Origin: CBDCUI01 sp965223115
Lineage (GTDB): Bacteria > Pseudomonadota > Gammaproteobacteria > UBA4575
Length of the DNA: 64,000 nucleotides
Assembly: GCA_965223115.1 (NCBI GenBank)
Contig: OZ244982.1
Location: 1,550,001 to 1,614,000 of the forward strand
Reading direction: 5' to 3'
The notes under the pieces are model-generated. The model worked only from the letters and a program-made list of their open reading frames with translations, was not told where the DNA came from and searched no databases. Made by a program: the position numbers and the translations under genes. Shown piece by piece: positions 50,438 to 60,642 of the stretch; within the stretch, counting starts at the first letter, position 1, and the number at the start of each line of letters is the position of its first letter.

Positions 50438-51064
50438 AGTTTTACCCCCTCATAAAATATAGAAAAAAGTATGTAAAAGTTTCTTAATTATAGAAGTCCC
50501 TTTTTTCAGTTTAGTAACTGGTGAAGGTTGTTGCGCAAAAATTCCTAATAACTTGATTAATACAAAATAAATTACACTTTTTTCAAATCATTAGATATTG
50601 CAATACATATTAAACATGTATTTAAGAAAAAAAGCATTAATAGGATTAGAATTGATATCTATTTGCACCATACAAAACTTTTTTAAATTTAGTTACGAAA
50701 AATAATTTTTGTAGTAATTACTTACTAAAATAAAAAAGTAAAAGCGTCAAATATTTGTCATTAAACTTTTTAAGCAAAGTAGTTTAATGTTAAAAAAATA
50801 ATTTATATTCAAGATTAAGTGCTTATGATTTAAAGAATTATTAGAATCAAATTTAATTTCTATTTGCACCATACAAAACTTTTTTAAATTTAGTTACGAA
50901 AAATAATTTCTGTAGTAATTACTTACTAATTTAATAAGTAAAATTTTCAATATAACTAGAGGCGGGCTTTAAATTTTTTTTATAAAAGATCAATAACAAC
51001 AGGGCTTATGCACAATAAAACTGTAACACAAAGTTTATTTTATTTAAGCTAAACGAAAGATTTT
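50438..51064. repeat. AT-rich spacer with a 71-bp direct repeat
   Basis: TCTATTTGCACCATACAAAA and the following 51 bases occur at 50658-50728 and 50859-50929, 201 bp apart, with one mismatch. No gene in the 627 bp. It may hold the promoter and duplicated operators for the RTX/cupin gene, or be a trace of its insertion. Confidence 0.75.
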
Positions 51065-52492
51065 TTATGAAGTGGAGTTAAGAATTCTAACTTCACGTTG
51101 CGGGAATGGAATTTCAATATTATTTTCTTTTAATGCCTTCCAGATCATCATATTTAAATCAGCATCGACACGATTGCGGCCGTCATCAATGCCCTCCATC
51201 CAATACTCAATTAATATATCTACTCCAGAATCACCAAAGCCGCTAATTTCTGCATCAGGCTGTTCTTCTATACTTGCCTCTGGACCACTGATAACTTGAG
51301 GATGGCTTGCCACCACTTGTTTTAGAATCTCAACTAATTTTTCCATATCCGTGTTGTAGGAAACTTGAAATTCGATGGCATAACGCTGCTTTTTGTTTTT
51401 ATGTGTCCAGTTTATAAAACTAGTAGTAATGAAACTTTCATTTGGCACCATGATGTCTTTGCCATCAAAAGTTTCCAAAATAGTAGAACGCATATTTAAT
51501 GCACGAATGGTTCCGGCACGCCCGTCTTCTAGCTCTACGTAATCGCCCACCGTTAATGAGCGATCTAAAAGAATGATCAACCCAGAAATGAAATTGGAGG
51601 CAATGGCTTGCAGACCAAAGCCAATACCAACACCCAGCGCACCCCCAAACACAGCTAATGCCGTAATGTTGATACCCATCACTTGCAGCAACAAAATGAA
51701 AATTAAAACAAATAGCGCAATTTCAAATAACTTGGCGAAAACTTCGCGCGTGCCGACTTCGAGCTTTTCTTGTTCGCGTATAAATTGTTTGCCCGTGTTA
51801 TTGGAAACGCGACCCAACCAAAACAATATGGACCCAAAAATCAGCACTCGGAACACCGCATATAAAGATAGTTTTATATTGCCGATTTCAAACTTGATAG
51901 AGTCTAAATAAGCGGTAACTTCATCTAACCAACCAAAGACATATAAAATCGCAATAGGTATCAATATCCACTTAGCAAATTTACGCACTGTACCTTGTGT
52001 TACAAATTGCGAAATAAACGCATAGATTAACGTGACAAAAGCCAATCCTTGCGCAAGGCGAACCAACCACGATTGCTGCACCACCGTATCACTAATTTCA
52101 GCGGCAACACCTAGCAGCAATATAGAAACAAGCGGAAAAAGAATACCTCTGAAACGATACAACGCCATACGCCATTTACTCATACTCCCTGCTTGAGAAG
52201 GTTGTTCTGGCTCTTTAAAATATCTACCTAATATTTTACTAACGATAAAAGAAACAAAAATCGCCCCTGCAATCATTGCACACTGTGCATAAAACTGTGG
52301 ACTTTGCGCCCACTCTACAACGTGTTGGAAAAACTTCTCTGAACCAGATTGAATGTTTTCTATATTGAGCTTGCTAAGAAGCTCTGCAAGTTCCATTTTA
52401 GTTTCTTCTGGAACTTCTATGGATGCATCTTGTGGAATATCAACTGCAACTCCTTCTGCAATTTCTATCTTTGCTTCTTCTGTATCTGACAT
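51065..52492 (-). CDS. MscS-family mechanosensitive channel, longer form
   Basis: 475 residues. An acidic N-terminal stretch, then about six membrane segments, the pore region FGGALGVGIGFGLQAIASNF, and the beta-domain LDRSLTVGDYVELEDGRAG followed by NMRSTILETFDGKDIMVPNE. Longer N-terminal membrane part than MscS itself. Osmotic safety valve in the inner membrane. Starts 60 bp after the tyrS stop. Confidence 0.9.
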   Translation of the reverse strand: MSDTEEAKIEIAEGVAVDIPQDASIEVPEETKMELAELLSKLNIENIQSGSEKFFQHVVEWAQSPQFYAQCAMIAGAIFVSFIVSKILGRYFKEPEQPSQAGSMSKWRMALYRFRGILFPLVSILLLGVAAEISDTVVQQSWLVRLAQGLAFVTLIYAFISQFVTQGTVRKFAKWILIPIAILYVFGWLDEVTAYLDSIKFEIGNIKLSLYAVFRVLIFGSILFWLGRVSNNTGKQFIREQEKLEVGTREVFAKLFEIALFVLIFILLLQVMGINITALAVFGGALGVGIGFGLQAIASNFISGLIILLDRSLTVGDYVELEDGRAGTIRALNMRSTILETFDGKDIMVPNESFITTSFINWTHKNKKQRYAIEFQVSYNTDMEKLVEILKQVVASHPQVISGPEASIEEQPDAEISGFGDSGVDILIEYWMEGIDDGRNRVDADLNMMIWKALKENNIEIPFPQREVRILNSTS

Positions 52493-52552
52493 ACTAAGTA
52501 TTAAACCGTAAAAATATTTTTTTCTTAAGAGTTATTTTCTAAGATAATTTAA

Positions 52553-53761
52553 TTAGACAATATTTACTTTTGCGAATTTACGTTTTCCTATTTGCAGGAT
52601 TACTGACATACCTGTAGACAAGAGTAGCTTTGTATCCTCTATTTTATTACCATCAATTTTTACCGCTCCTTGTTTAATCATGCGCATAGCTTCAGAAGTA
52701 CTGCTTACTAATCCTGCATCCTTTAACACATTGCCAATTACAATTTCACCCTCTACACAGGAAATTTCTTTTTCGGGAATATCATCTGGCATGGCACCTT
52801 TTTGAAAGCGTTGTATAAAATCAGCTTGTGCAGTTTCCGCAGCAATCTTGTCATGAAATCTTTCAATGATTTCTGCAGCCAGCTTAAATTTAATGTCTCT
52901 AGGGTTAGCGCCATTGTCAACTTCATCTTTAAACATTTTTATTTCAATCAGGGGTCTAAAACTGAGTAACTCAAAATAACGCCACATCTTTTCATCATCG
53001 ATACTCATGATTTTGCCAAACATATCGTTTGGTGAATCGGTAATGCCAATGTAATTGTCTAAGGACTTCGACATCTTTTCATCACCTTGTGTATAACCTT
53101 CTAAAATGGGCATGGTCATAATCACTTGCGGGTCTTGTCCACATTCTTTTTGTAGTTCTCTGCCTACCAACAAATTAAACTTTTGATCTGTACCTCCAAG
53201 CTCAACATCTGCTTTTAGCTCAACAGAATCTTGACCTTGGACTAGAGGGTATAAAAATTCATGTATGGCGATAGGCTTTCCACTCTTATAACGTTTATTA
53301 AAATCATCACGCTCCAACATACGCGCCACAGTGTGCTTGGACGCAAGTTTCACCATATCTGCTGCAGATTTTTTATTCATCCAAGCGGAATTAAAAGAAA
53401 CCTCAGTCTTATCTGGATCCAGTATTTTAAAAATCTGTTCTTTATACGTTCTAGCATTGGCCTCTATCTGCTCAACTGACAAAGGCTGACGCATTACATT
53501 TTTACCGGTGGGATCCCCTATCATGCCGGTAAAATCCCCTATCAGGAAAATTACTTCATGACCAGCCTGTTGGAACTGGCGCATTTTATTAATAAGTACA
53601 GTATGACCTAGATGTAGATCAGGCGCAGTGGGATCAAAACCAGCTTTGACCCGCAAAGGCCTGCCTCTTGCAAGCCGGGTTCTTAATTCATCCAGTAACA
53701 AAACTTCTTCAGCTCCCCTAATCAGCTCATCAAGAGATTCAGAATGTGTATTTTCAATCAT
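52553..53761 (-). CDS. tyrS: Tyrosyl-tRNA synthetase (KMSKS type)
   Basis: 402 residues. HLGH in DPTAPDLHLGHTVLIN, KMSKS in GDEKMSKSLDNYIG, and a C-terminal S4-like RNA-binding domain. The KMSKS version (instead of KFGKT of E. coli TyrS) puts it in the TyrZ branch. Divergent from the M23 peptidase gene. Confidence 0.96.
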   Translation of the reverse strand: MIENTHSESLDELIRGAEEVLLLDELRTRLARGRPLRVKAGFDPTAPDLHLGHTVLINKMRQFQQAGHEVIFLIGDFTGMIGDPTGKNVMRQPLSVEQIEANARTYKEQIFKILDPDKTEVSFNSAWMNKKSAADMVKLASKHTVARMLERDDFNKRYKSGKPIAIHEFLYPLVQGQDSVELKADVELGGTDQKFNLLVGRELQKECGQDPQVIMTMPILEGYTQGDEKMSKSLDNYIGITDSPNDMFGKIMSIDDEKMWRYFELLSFRPLIEIKMFKDEVDNGANPRDIKFKLAAEIIERFHDKIAAETAQADFIQRFQKGAMPDDIPEKEISCVEGEIVIGNVLKDAGLVSSTSEAMRMIKQGAVKIDGNKIEDTKLLLSTGMSVILQIGKRKFAKVNIV

Positions 53762-53880
53762 TTTTTATTAATTATTGCTGCCGATCGCCCTAAATGAGCG
53801 ACCGATTGTACAAGCGTGGCTTTTGATGTTTTATCAGTATTGTTAAATTTATTGACCAAAGCGCACAAGGACGTTATTTT

Positions 53881-55356
53881 ATGCCAAAAATTGAAGACAA
53901 TTCCGTGAATTACAATTCTTTGATAGGGGCTGACTTTAAAAATATCGCGCATTCGAAGCAAGCTTCGAAGCGCCATTTTCCCGTTCTTTTCTCCCTGGCG
54001 GCCTCTCTCATTAGCGTCATTGTAGTTAGTGTCGTACTTGCTCATTCAAACCAGTCTACACTGACCTCTTCAAATTTAGCCAGTGTAAATTTTTCCAATA
54101 CCAATACTAAAGATATTGCCTTAGCACTTAAACCAGTTTCGTATACTACCGAAAACTTAGTTACAAATATTTTAGTTACAGATGTTACTGATGATCCTTT
54201 TCAATCTGGCCAGGAAGCAATACCAACTGAAGATATTACTTCAGCACCTGAAGAGACAGATAACCGGATTACAGTAGAAGTCAGAAAAGGTGACACGCTT
54301 TCTTCTATTTTTAGCGATTTGGACATTCATTCTGAACTAACTCAAGTACTCAACTTAGGTAAACAAGCAAAACCATTAAAAAGAATATACCCAGGTCAAA
54401 AACTTCACTTTACATTTAGCGATAATGGTTTAAATGAAATTGAACTAGAAAAAAGTATTACTCAATCATTACTTTTTTATCGTAATGAAGATTCATTTAC
54501 TATAGAAGAATCAAACCGTGAGCTTGATAAAGTTTCACAAGTTGCAACGGGTAAGATAACAAATTCACTATTTCTTGCTGGCCAAGATGCTGGTATGTCT
54601 GACAAATTAATTATGGATTTAGCAGGTATATTTGGTTGGGATATTGATTTTGCCTTGGATATTAGACAAGGTGATTATTTTACTGTCATCTATGAGGAAC
54701 TCTATTTAGATGGAGAAAAAGTTGGTGATGGTGATATTGTTGCAGCCGAATTTTATAATAATAAAACAACATATCGAGCTTACCGTTATACCGATAGTAA
54801 TGGCAAAATAGAATATTACGCACCTGATGGCAAAAGCATGCGCAAACCATTTTTGCGTACGCCTGTAAATCTTGCACGCATCAGTTCTTATTTTAACTTA
54901 AGAAGAAAACATCCAATCTTAAATAAGATCCGTGCACATAAAGGTGTTGACTATGCTGCCTCAAGAGGCACACCGATTATGGCTTCAGGTGACGGCAAAG
55001 TTATTCATCGTGGCACGAAAGGGGGGTATGGCAAAACCATTATCCTACGTCATGGCAATACATACACAACGCTTTATGCACATATGTCTAAATATGCAAG
55101 GAATACAGGCGTGGGTTCACGCGTCAAGCAAGGACAAATTATAGGTTATATCGGCAGCACAGGCTTAGCTACCGGACCGCATCTACATTATGAGTTTCGT
55201 GTAAACGGTGTGCACCGCAACCCCTTAAAAGTAAAGCTCCCTAGCGCAAAACCATTACCAGAATCAGAGATGGCTCGTTTCAATGAAACAATTCAACCTT
55301 TGGTTGTACAAATGGACGCCTACACGCAAAACGCGCTTGTACTGCGTGACTTATAG
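53881..55356 (+). CDS. M23 family metallopeptidase (MepM-like)
   Basis: 491 residues. One membrane anchor near residues 36-58 (FPVLFSLAASLISVIVVSVV), a LysM/OapA-like region VEVRKGDTLSSIFSDL, and a C-terminal LytM domain with AHKGVDYAASRGTPI and GPHLHYEF holding the zinc ligands. It cuts peptidoglycan cross-links for wall growth. Followed 15 bp later by anmK, so wall cutting and recycling are linked in one transcript. Confidence 0.93.
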   Translation: MPKIEDNSVNYNSLIGADFKNIAHSKQASKRHFPVLFSLAASLISVIVVSVVLAHSNQSTLTSSNLASVNFSNTNTKDIALALKPVSYTTENLVTNILVTDVTDDPFQSGQEAIPTEDITSAPEETDNRITVEVRKGDTLSSIFSDLDIHSELTQVLNLGKQAKPLKRIYPGQKLHFTFSDNGLNEIELEKSITQSLLFYRNEDSFTIEESNRELDKVSQVATGKITNSLFLAGQDAGMSDKLIMDLAGIFGWDIDFALDIRQGDYFTVIYEELYLDGEKVGDGDIVAAEFYNNKTTYRAYRYTDSNGKIEYYAPDGKSMRKPFLRTPVNLARISSYFNLRRKHPILNKIRAHKGVDYAASRGTPIMASGDGKVIHRGTKGGYGKTIILRHGNTYTTLYAHMSKYARNTGVGSRVKQGQIIGYIGSTGLATGPHLHYEFRVNGVHRNPLKVKLPSAKPLPESEMARFNETIQPLVVQMDAYTQNALVLRDL

Positions 55357-55371
55357 TATAAACGCTTAATT

Positions 55372-56484
55372 ATGTCCGAATATTTTATCGGGCTCATATC
55401 AGGAACCAGTGTCGATGCCATTGACGCGGTGCTCATGGATTTTTCCAAATCTAATACACATATTGTTACAAGTTACAGCCAGCCCATAAACAACAATTTA
55501 AAAAACGCCATCCAATCTGCTATCTCTAAAAATACATGGCCACAAGAAACTGAGGGGCTTGATTTGCAATTTGCTGATGAGTCCGTTAAAGCTGTGAAAC
55601 ATTTACTGTCACAAGCTTCACTAAATGCCGCTCAAATCAATGCAATAGGGAGTCACGGACAAACGATTTGGCACGATCCAGATGGAGACCCTCCGATTTC
55701 TATTCAAGTTGGTAACGCGCAGCATATTGCAAATCAAGCCAGTATCACCACTATTGGTAATTTTCGCCAGGCTGATATGGATGCAGGTGGGCAAGGTGCC
55801 CCCTTAGCTTGTACTTATCATGCAGAAGTACTTTGTGATCTAAATGAGAACCGAGTCATTCTAAATTTAGGTGGTATTGCTAATATAACTTTCCTTCCCA
55901 AGGATTCATCAAAAGACATTATTGGTTTTGACACCGGGCCGGCCAACACTTTATTAGACGCCTGGATTAAAAGACATAAGAATCTCGACTACGATAAAGA
56001 CAGTACATGGGCCAAAACCGGCAAAGTGAATCAAGAATTATTAAACTTATTCCTCACTGATAAATATTTTAAAGAAAACCCTCCAAAATCAACAGGCCGA
56101 GAAAAATTTAATCTTCATTGGTTACAACGTATGCTCGATCAATACCAAAAACCCATTAGCGAGCATGATGTGCAAGCTACATTATTAATACTAACGACAA
56201 GATCTGTTGCCAATGCAATAAAAAAATGGGTGCCTGAAACATCTCGCGTTTTGCTCTGTGGTGGTGGTAGTAATAATTCCTTCCTCATATCTCAACTACA
56301 AAAAGAATTACCTAACATATCTGTTGAACAAACAAGTTTATACGGAGTTTCAGAAAACTGGATGGAAGCTATGTGCTTCGCATGGTTGGCAAAACAAAAA
56401 ATAGAAAACAGACCTGGAAATACTCCCAGTGTTACTGGTGCTACAAAGAAAATCGTATTAGGTGATTGCTACAAACCAATTTAA
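55372..56484 (+). CDS. anmK: Anhydro-N-acetylmuramic acid kinase
   Basis: 370 residues. GLISGTSVDAIDAVL ATP-phosphate motif, IGSHGQTIWH, NLGGIANITFLP, GFDTGPANTLLD and VLLCGGGSNN are the AnmK signatures. It phosphorylates and opens anhydroMurNAc in peptidoglycan recycling. The first motif reads SVDAID where most have SMDGID. Confidence 0.94.
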   Translation: MSEYFIGLISGTSVDAIDAVLMDFSKSNTHIVTSYSQPINNNLKNAIQSAISKNTWPQETEGLDLQFADESVKAVKHLLSQASLNAAQINAIGSHGQTIWHDPDGDPPISIQVGNAQHIANQASITTIGNFRQADMDAGGQGAPLACTYHAEVLCDLNENRVILNLGGIANITFLPKDSSKDIIGFDTGPANTLLDAWIKRHKNLDYDKDSTWAKTGKVNQELLNLFLTDKYFKENPPKSTGREKFNLHWLQRMLDQYQKPISEHDVQATLLILTTRSVANAIKKWVPETSRVLLCGGGSNNSFLISQLQKELPNISVEQTSLYGVSENWMEAMCFAWLAKQKIENRPGNTPSVTGATKKIVLGDCYKPI

Positions 56485-56514
56485 TTTTAACGTAAATATC
56501 ATTTTATAACTAAA

Positions 56515-56538
56515 AAAGGCACTCATAAGAGTGCCTTT
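56515..56538. terminator. Bidirectional terminator after anmK
   Basis: AAAGGCACTC / GAGTGCCTTT stem with a 4-base loop, flanked by A and T tracts, between anmK (+) and the small Tat-signal gene (-). Confidence 0.85.
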
Positions 56539-56561
56539 ATCAAAATACAAAATGTATTATT

Positions 56562-56879
56562 TCATTTGTAATACTTACAAAATAATTCTGCAAGCAACCC
56601 ATCACCACATTCATTCGAAGTGTAATTGGGATTCGGGTTGTTAATGTTATTAGTATTGGTATCTTCAGTGACATTATTGTCATCAGGCATATCCTCATAG
56701 TCATGAGGCATATTATCTTCATCGGTGTTATTGTTGTCATCCACACCGCCTGCTGACTTTGCAAAAGATGCATGTCCAGACTTGCTCATTATCATTAGTG
56801 CCGGCGGGGTATAAACTGCAAACTTTCCTGCAGTTTTTAGGAATTTACGCCTTGCTTCCAGGCTGCTTTGTCTCTCCAT
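56562..56879 (-). CDS. Small exported protein with twin-arginine-like signal
   Basis: 105 residues. N-terminus EARRKFLKTAGKFAVYTPP then a hydrophobic stretch and HASFAKSAGG, a Tat-type leader seen in a family of small unknown proteins. The mature part is a low-complexity run of Asp, Asn, Glu, Thr and Pro ending with CGDGLLAELFCKYY, two Cys that could pair. Function unknown. Confidence 0.6.
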   Translation of the reverse strand: MERQSSLEARRKFLKTAGKFAVYTPPALMIMSKSGHASFAKSAGGVDDNNNTDEDNMPHDYEDMPDDNNVTEDTNTNNINNPNPNYTSNECGDGLLAELFCKYYK

Positions 56880-57066
56880 GCGCTAAACCTCGATCCATCG
56901 ATATTGGCTTAACTATAGTATTAATTAACAAGTACTTATGTGATCAAATACACAAGAAGGCCCTATACAAATCATAGAATTTATATCTGTGATTATTTAT
57001 TTAAATAGTTAGGATTTATATGTATTGCTAATAATCGTGCACAACCCGAATTTTGTGACGTGCTTC

Positions 57067-57627
57067 TTAAAATCGAAATTCACCACTGATAGAAATAATA
57101 TCCGCAGCATTTATTTCATCATCTACATCAATTCCCTCATATTCAATACGAACTGCTATTTGATTTGTAAATGAATATGAAGCCCCCAATCCATAAGCAA
57201 GTTCGGTTCCATCCTCATGATTTGTTGCCGTTATTCCAACAAACTCTGCTTTACCTTCCGCATCCCAATATGCAACACCTAGTTTCGCAAATAACTCAAA
57301 TCGTTCAGCGAGTGGCAAAATACCAACTCCGTATAACGCCCATGCATGCAAGTCAATTTCTGAATCTATTCCAAGTATGTCATCATCAGGCTCGCCAAAG
57401 TCTAAATAGGCAAGCTCGATAGCAAAGTTTTTATGGAACCGCAAACCGCCAAAAACTTTAAACGCAAAATCTTCTTCGTCAAAATCTTCACTAAAAATAA
57501 CATTATCTTCTTCAACATTACTTTGTCCAATGCCGCCTCCTACATAAAATTTTTGTTGCCCATAAACAAACGTTGTAAGTAAAAGTGAAAATGTTAAAGA
57601 CTTTAATATTATAATTAAGTACTTCAT
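57067..57627 (-). CDS. Outer-membrane beta-barrel protein
   Basis: 186 residues. Signal peptide ending VYG, then alternating strands: FYVGGGIGQSNV, FAFKVFGGLRFHKNFAIELAYLD, HAWALYGVGILPL, FELFAKLGVAYWD, LAYGLGASYSF, and a C-terminal aromatic F typical for BAM recognition. Eight-strand OmpA/OmpX-like barrel size. Acidic outer loops. Role unknown. Confidence 0.82.
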   Translation of the reverse strand: MKYLIIILKSLTFSLLLTTFVYGQQKFYVGGGIGQSNVEEDNVIFSEDFDEEDFAFKVFGGLRFHKNFAIELAYLDFGEPDDDILGIDSEIDLHAWALYGVGILPLAERFELFAKLGVAYWDAEGKAEFVGITATNHEDGTELAYGLGASYSFTNQIAVRIEYEGIDVDDEINAADIISISGEFRF

Positions 57628-57825
57628 TTGATGAGTCCCTTAGTTTGTACGGAAGATATAATTAGCTGTAATGCGATGAGTTATTCTAAACTCTATTATT
57701 TGAATCTAAATAAGTATTCAGTCAATAAGTGACAAGAGGCTTGATATTTAGGAATAAATGGAGCGAAAAATTATCAGTTACCCTGAAGGAATATAAAACT
57801 TTATTAATAATTGCCGAGTTTAATT

Positions 57826-57855
57826 AAAAAAGGCGCTCATAAGAGCGCCTTTTTT
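57826..57855 (-). terminator. Terminator of erpA
   Basis: AAAAAAGGCGCTC / GAGCGCCTTTTTT stem with a 4-base loop just past the erpA stop; strong T-run on both strands. Confidence 0.9.
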
Positions 57856-57875
57856 TAAAAGATATTAAATTTATA

Positions 57876-58250
57876 TCAACCTGGTGAGAAAGACGAACCA
57901 CAGCCGCAAGTAGTTTGTGCATTAGGATTACGAATCACAAATTGTGCACCTTCCAAACCTTCACTGTAATCGATTTCAGCACCCATTAAATATTGGAAAC
58001 TCATTGGGTCTACTAACAATGTAACTCCACAATTTTCAACTGAGGTGTCGCCTTCTTGAAGATTTTCATCAAAAGTAAATCCATATTGAAAGCCTGAACA
58101 ACCTCCACCACTTACAAACACGCGAAGCTTTAAATTTTCATTCGCTTCTTCTTCGATGAGCTGCTTAACCTTATTTGCTGCTGCATCAGTAAACACCAAT
58201 GATGAGGGTGGCGCAGATGGCTTTACTGTCTCACTTGCAGACATGTTCAT
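57876..58250 (-). CDS. erpA: A-type iron-sulfur carrier ErpA
   Basis: 124 residues. VSGGGCSGFQYGF and NPNAQTTCGCGSSF hold the three Cys that bind the cluster. FTDAAANKVKQLIEEE matches the family. It hands Fe-S clusters to target enzymes. Located next to bactofilin. Confidence 0.93.
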   Translation of the reverse strand: MNMSASETVKPSAPPSSLVFTDAAANKVKQLIEEEANENLKLRVFVSGGGCSGFQYGFTFDENLQEGDTSVENCGVTLLVDPMSFQYLMGAEIDYSEGLEGAQFVIRNPNAQTTCGCGSSFSPG

Positions 58251-58338
58251 TCTCCTAATTCTTTATCAACATATGTTAGAACTTTCTAATATACTAACCT
58301 TATCCTAGTAATTTAGTCAAGTATTCCAAAATAGCTGC

Positions 58339-58719
58339 TTATTTAACATCTGAACGACTTGTAGGCTCTTGATGAACAAGATTCCCATTTACCTCAGCAC
58401 CAACCGTCATTTCTAAAAGGTTGTAGTAAACACTACCGTTGATTTTAGCTCCAGCAGCCAATTCGATGGTGCCCGTTGCGAATACGTTACCATGTACTGT
58501 GCCATTTATAATGATAGAAGGACCACGAATTTCACCTTCTACTACCCCTAATTCGCTCACGATAACGACGCCCTTATCCTCTTCTTCCGCCAAGATATTA
58601 CCTTCCACAGTACCTTCAATATGCAACCCGCCACTATAGTGAATATCGCCTACGACCTTTGAGTGACGACCGATTAAAGTATCAATGCGTGTTGTTTTAA
58701 TTTTTTTCTTACGAGCCAT
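58339..58719 (-). CDS. Bactofilin
   Basis: 126 residues. A beta-helical core of short repeats: VVGDIHYSGGLHIEGTVEGNI, VSELGVVEGEIRGPSIIINGTVHGNVFA and GAKINGSVYYNLLEM. Bactofilins self-assemble into filaments that guide wall synthesis and cell shape. Follows the DUF6776 gene by 28 bp. Confidence 0.92.
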   Translation of the reverse strand: MARKKKIKTTRIDTLIGRHSKVVGDIHYSGGLHIEGTVEGNILAEEEDKGVVIVSELGVVEGEIRGPSIIINGTVHGNVFATGTIELAAGAKINGSVYYNLLEMTVGAEVNGNLVHQEPTSRSDVK

Positions 58720-58747
58720 ATTGACCTTTTATGTAAAGTAGTTAAAT

Positions 58748-59452
58748 TCAGCCTTCTTTATATACTTCATTCCAATTGTAACTGATTACCATAGGCTCTT
58801 CTTTAGTCTTATCGCGTAAAACTTCAACACGTACACTACTTGGTTCAAAATCTTCAGGTAATGAAAAACTACCCGAAATTTTTTGAAAATATTTAAATGA
58901 AAACATTAATGAAGTATCTGTGATATCACTGATATCTTCGAATACTAGTCTTTTTAAAATACCTTGTTGCTCACCATCAACACTTAAACCTATTACTCCA
59001 GATGTTTTTTCGGTTTTTTTAGGTACATTAGTAAGCACAAGATCATAAATAAATCTTTTCGTAACTGAGTCTTTATGTAAATTAAAAAACTTTACTTGTA
59101 ATGATGAATTATCTGAATTTGGAGAATATAGTGTTCGATAAAAATGAAGTTCTTGATTTAACTTTAGTAACTCAAGATCTTTTTCACGCAGTGTTTTTTT
59201 CATTTCTTCCACTGCTGCTAGCTCAACTTTTGAGGAACGTTGCACTAAAGCAACCTCATGTTCTAACTTTCTATTTAATTTCTCTAATAATTTAATTTTC
59301 TCACTTTTGTTTGTAACACTAGAAAACTTATCGGACCCAAGATATGGAATTTGTATACTTTTAGTCCCTAACCAATAGGCAATACCCATTGCAATTAATA
59401 CAATCAATGCAATGGGGCCAAATGACATTAAACGAGAACTTGGCAAATGCAT
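58748..59452 (-). CDS. DUF6776 membrane-anchored coiled-coil protein
   Basis: 234 residues. One N-terminal membrane segment (GPIALIVLIAMGIAYWLG), a coiled coil of about residues 45-105 rich in Lys, Glu and Leu, then a beta-rich C-terminal domain with RFIYDLVLTNVPKKTEKTSG. This is the protein often found beside bactofilin in gammaproteobacteria. Probably helps anchor the bactofilin filament; that is inference from context. Confidence 0.8.
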   Translation of the reverse strand: MHLPSSRLMSFGPIALIVLIAMGIAYWLGTKSIQIPYLGSDKFSSVTNKSEKIKLLEKLNRKLEHEVALVQRSSKVELAAVEEMKKTLREKDLELLKLNQELHFYRTLYSPNSDNSSLQVKFFNLHKDSVTKRFIYDLVLTNVPKKTEKTSGVIGLSVDGEQQGILKRLVFEDISDITDTSLMFSFKYFQKISGSFSLPEDFEPSSVRVEVLRDKTKEEPMVISYNWNEVYKEG

Positions 59453-59508
59453 ATAAATGATGGTCCTAGCTTTAGTTAACTATCAAAAGTTGATTTCTAC
59501 ACTACTAT

Positions 59509-60540
59509 TTATGGAAATAAACCCAATTGCTCAAGAGCTGTAGCTTCATTAATACCAAACATTAAATTCATATTCTGTATAGCCTGACCTGCGGCACCTT
59601 TCACTAAATTATCTATCACAGATAAAACTACAACTGTATCGCTATCATTTGGACGTTGTACGGACAGATTACAGTAATTTGAACCACGAACATGTTTGGT
59701 TTCTGGTAACAAGTCATTACTCATTACTTTCACGAAATACTCATTAGCAAATCGTTGCTGATATAGCGAATCCAAATTTACTGACTGGTCTACACTAGAT
59801 ATATATAAGGTAGCAAATATACCGCGAACCATAGGCGTTAGATGAGGTGTAAAGGTAAGTTGTACTGCTTGTCCCACAACCCCTTCGAGCTCCTGTTTAA
59901 TCTCAGGTAAATGTCGATGTCCAACTACGTTATACGCTTTGAAGTTTTCACCCGCTTCGCTAAATAAAGTGGGCACATTTGCAGCACGACCAGCACCACT
60001 AACACCAGATTTTGCATCTGCTATAAGCTGTATATTATTGGCCAAGCCTTTTTCAAGCAAAGGTAAGAACCCTAAAATTACAGCTGTCGGGTAACAACCT
60101 GGATTTGCCACAATTTGTGCAGATTGGATTTTATTACGATGAAGTTCTGGCAGACCATACACTGCATGTTGCAGCAGTTCAGGACAAGCATGCGGTTGCT
60201 TATACCAATGCTCCCAGGTTGCTACATCCTTAATCCTAAAATCCGCTGCCAAATCAATCACTTTTACGTTAGCATCAACAAGCTCAGGAACCATCTGCAT
60301 GGCTGTGCCATTTGGGGCTGCAAAAAATACACAATCGCATTGTTTCAATATTGTAGAATCTGGTTGCGTAAAGTTAAGATTGATACTCGGTGATAAACTT
60401 GGATAAACATTTACAACTGCATTACCAGCCTCACTACGCGAGGTAACGACTTTAATATCTATGTCCGGATGTTGTGCAAGAATCCTTAACAATTCTGCGC
60501 CGGTATATCCAGTACCTCCTACTATTCCTACTGAAATCAT
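59509..60540 (-). CDS. argC: N-acetyl-gamma-glutamyl-phosphate reductase
   Basis: 343 residues. NADP-binding GIVGGTGYTGAELLRIL, catalytic Cys in ANPGCYPTAVILG, and GHRHLPEI. Third step of arginine synthesis. The other arg genes are not in the window. Confidence 0.96.
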   Translation of the reverse strand: MISVGIVGGTGYTGAELLRILAQHPDIDIKVVTSRSEAGNAVVNVYPSLSPSINLNFTQPDSTILKQCDCVFFAAPNGTAMQMVPELVDANVKVIDLAADFRIKDVATWEHWYKQPHACPELLQHAVYGLPELHRNKIQSAQIVANPGCYPTAVILGFLPLLEKGLANNIQLIADAKSGVSGAGRAANVPTLFSEAGENFKAYNVVGHRHLPEIKQELEGVVGQAVQLTFTPHLTPMVRGIFATLYISSVDQSVNLDSLYQQRFANEYFVKVMSNDLLPETKHVRGSNYCNLSVQRPNDSDTVVVLSVIDNLVKGAAGQAIQNMNLMFGINEATALEQLGLFP

Positions 60541-60642
60541 AAAACTTTGACTACTTAACGTTAAAAATTCTTCGCATCATACAAGTTAATGAGAAATGTA
60601 AAAAGCCAATCACATAAGTTAAGGCAAGCTCTGGCATAATCC

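Noticed and set aside
53758..54045. 95-codon minus-strand frame upstream of tyrS
   Set aside because: Most of it overlaps the start of the M23 peptidase gene on the other strand, whose membrane anchor is clear; the product has no family features.
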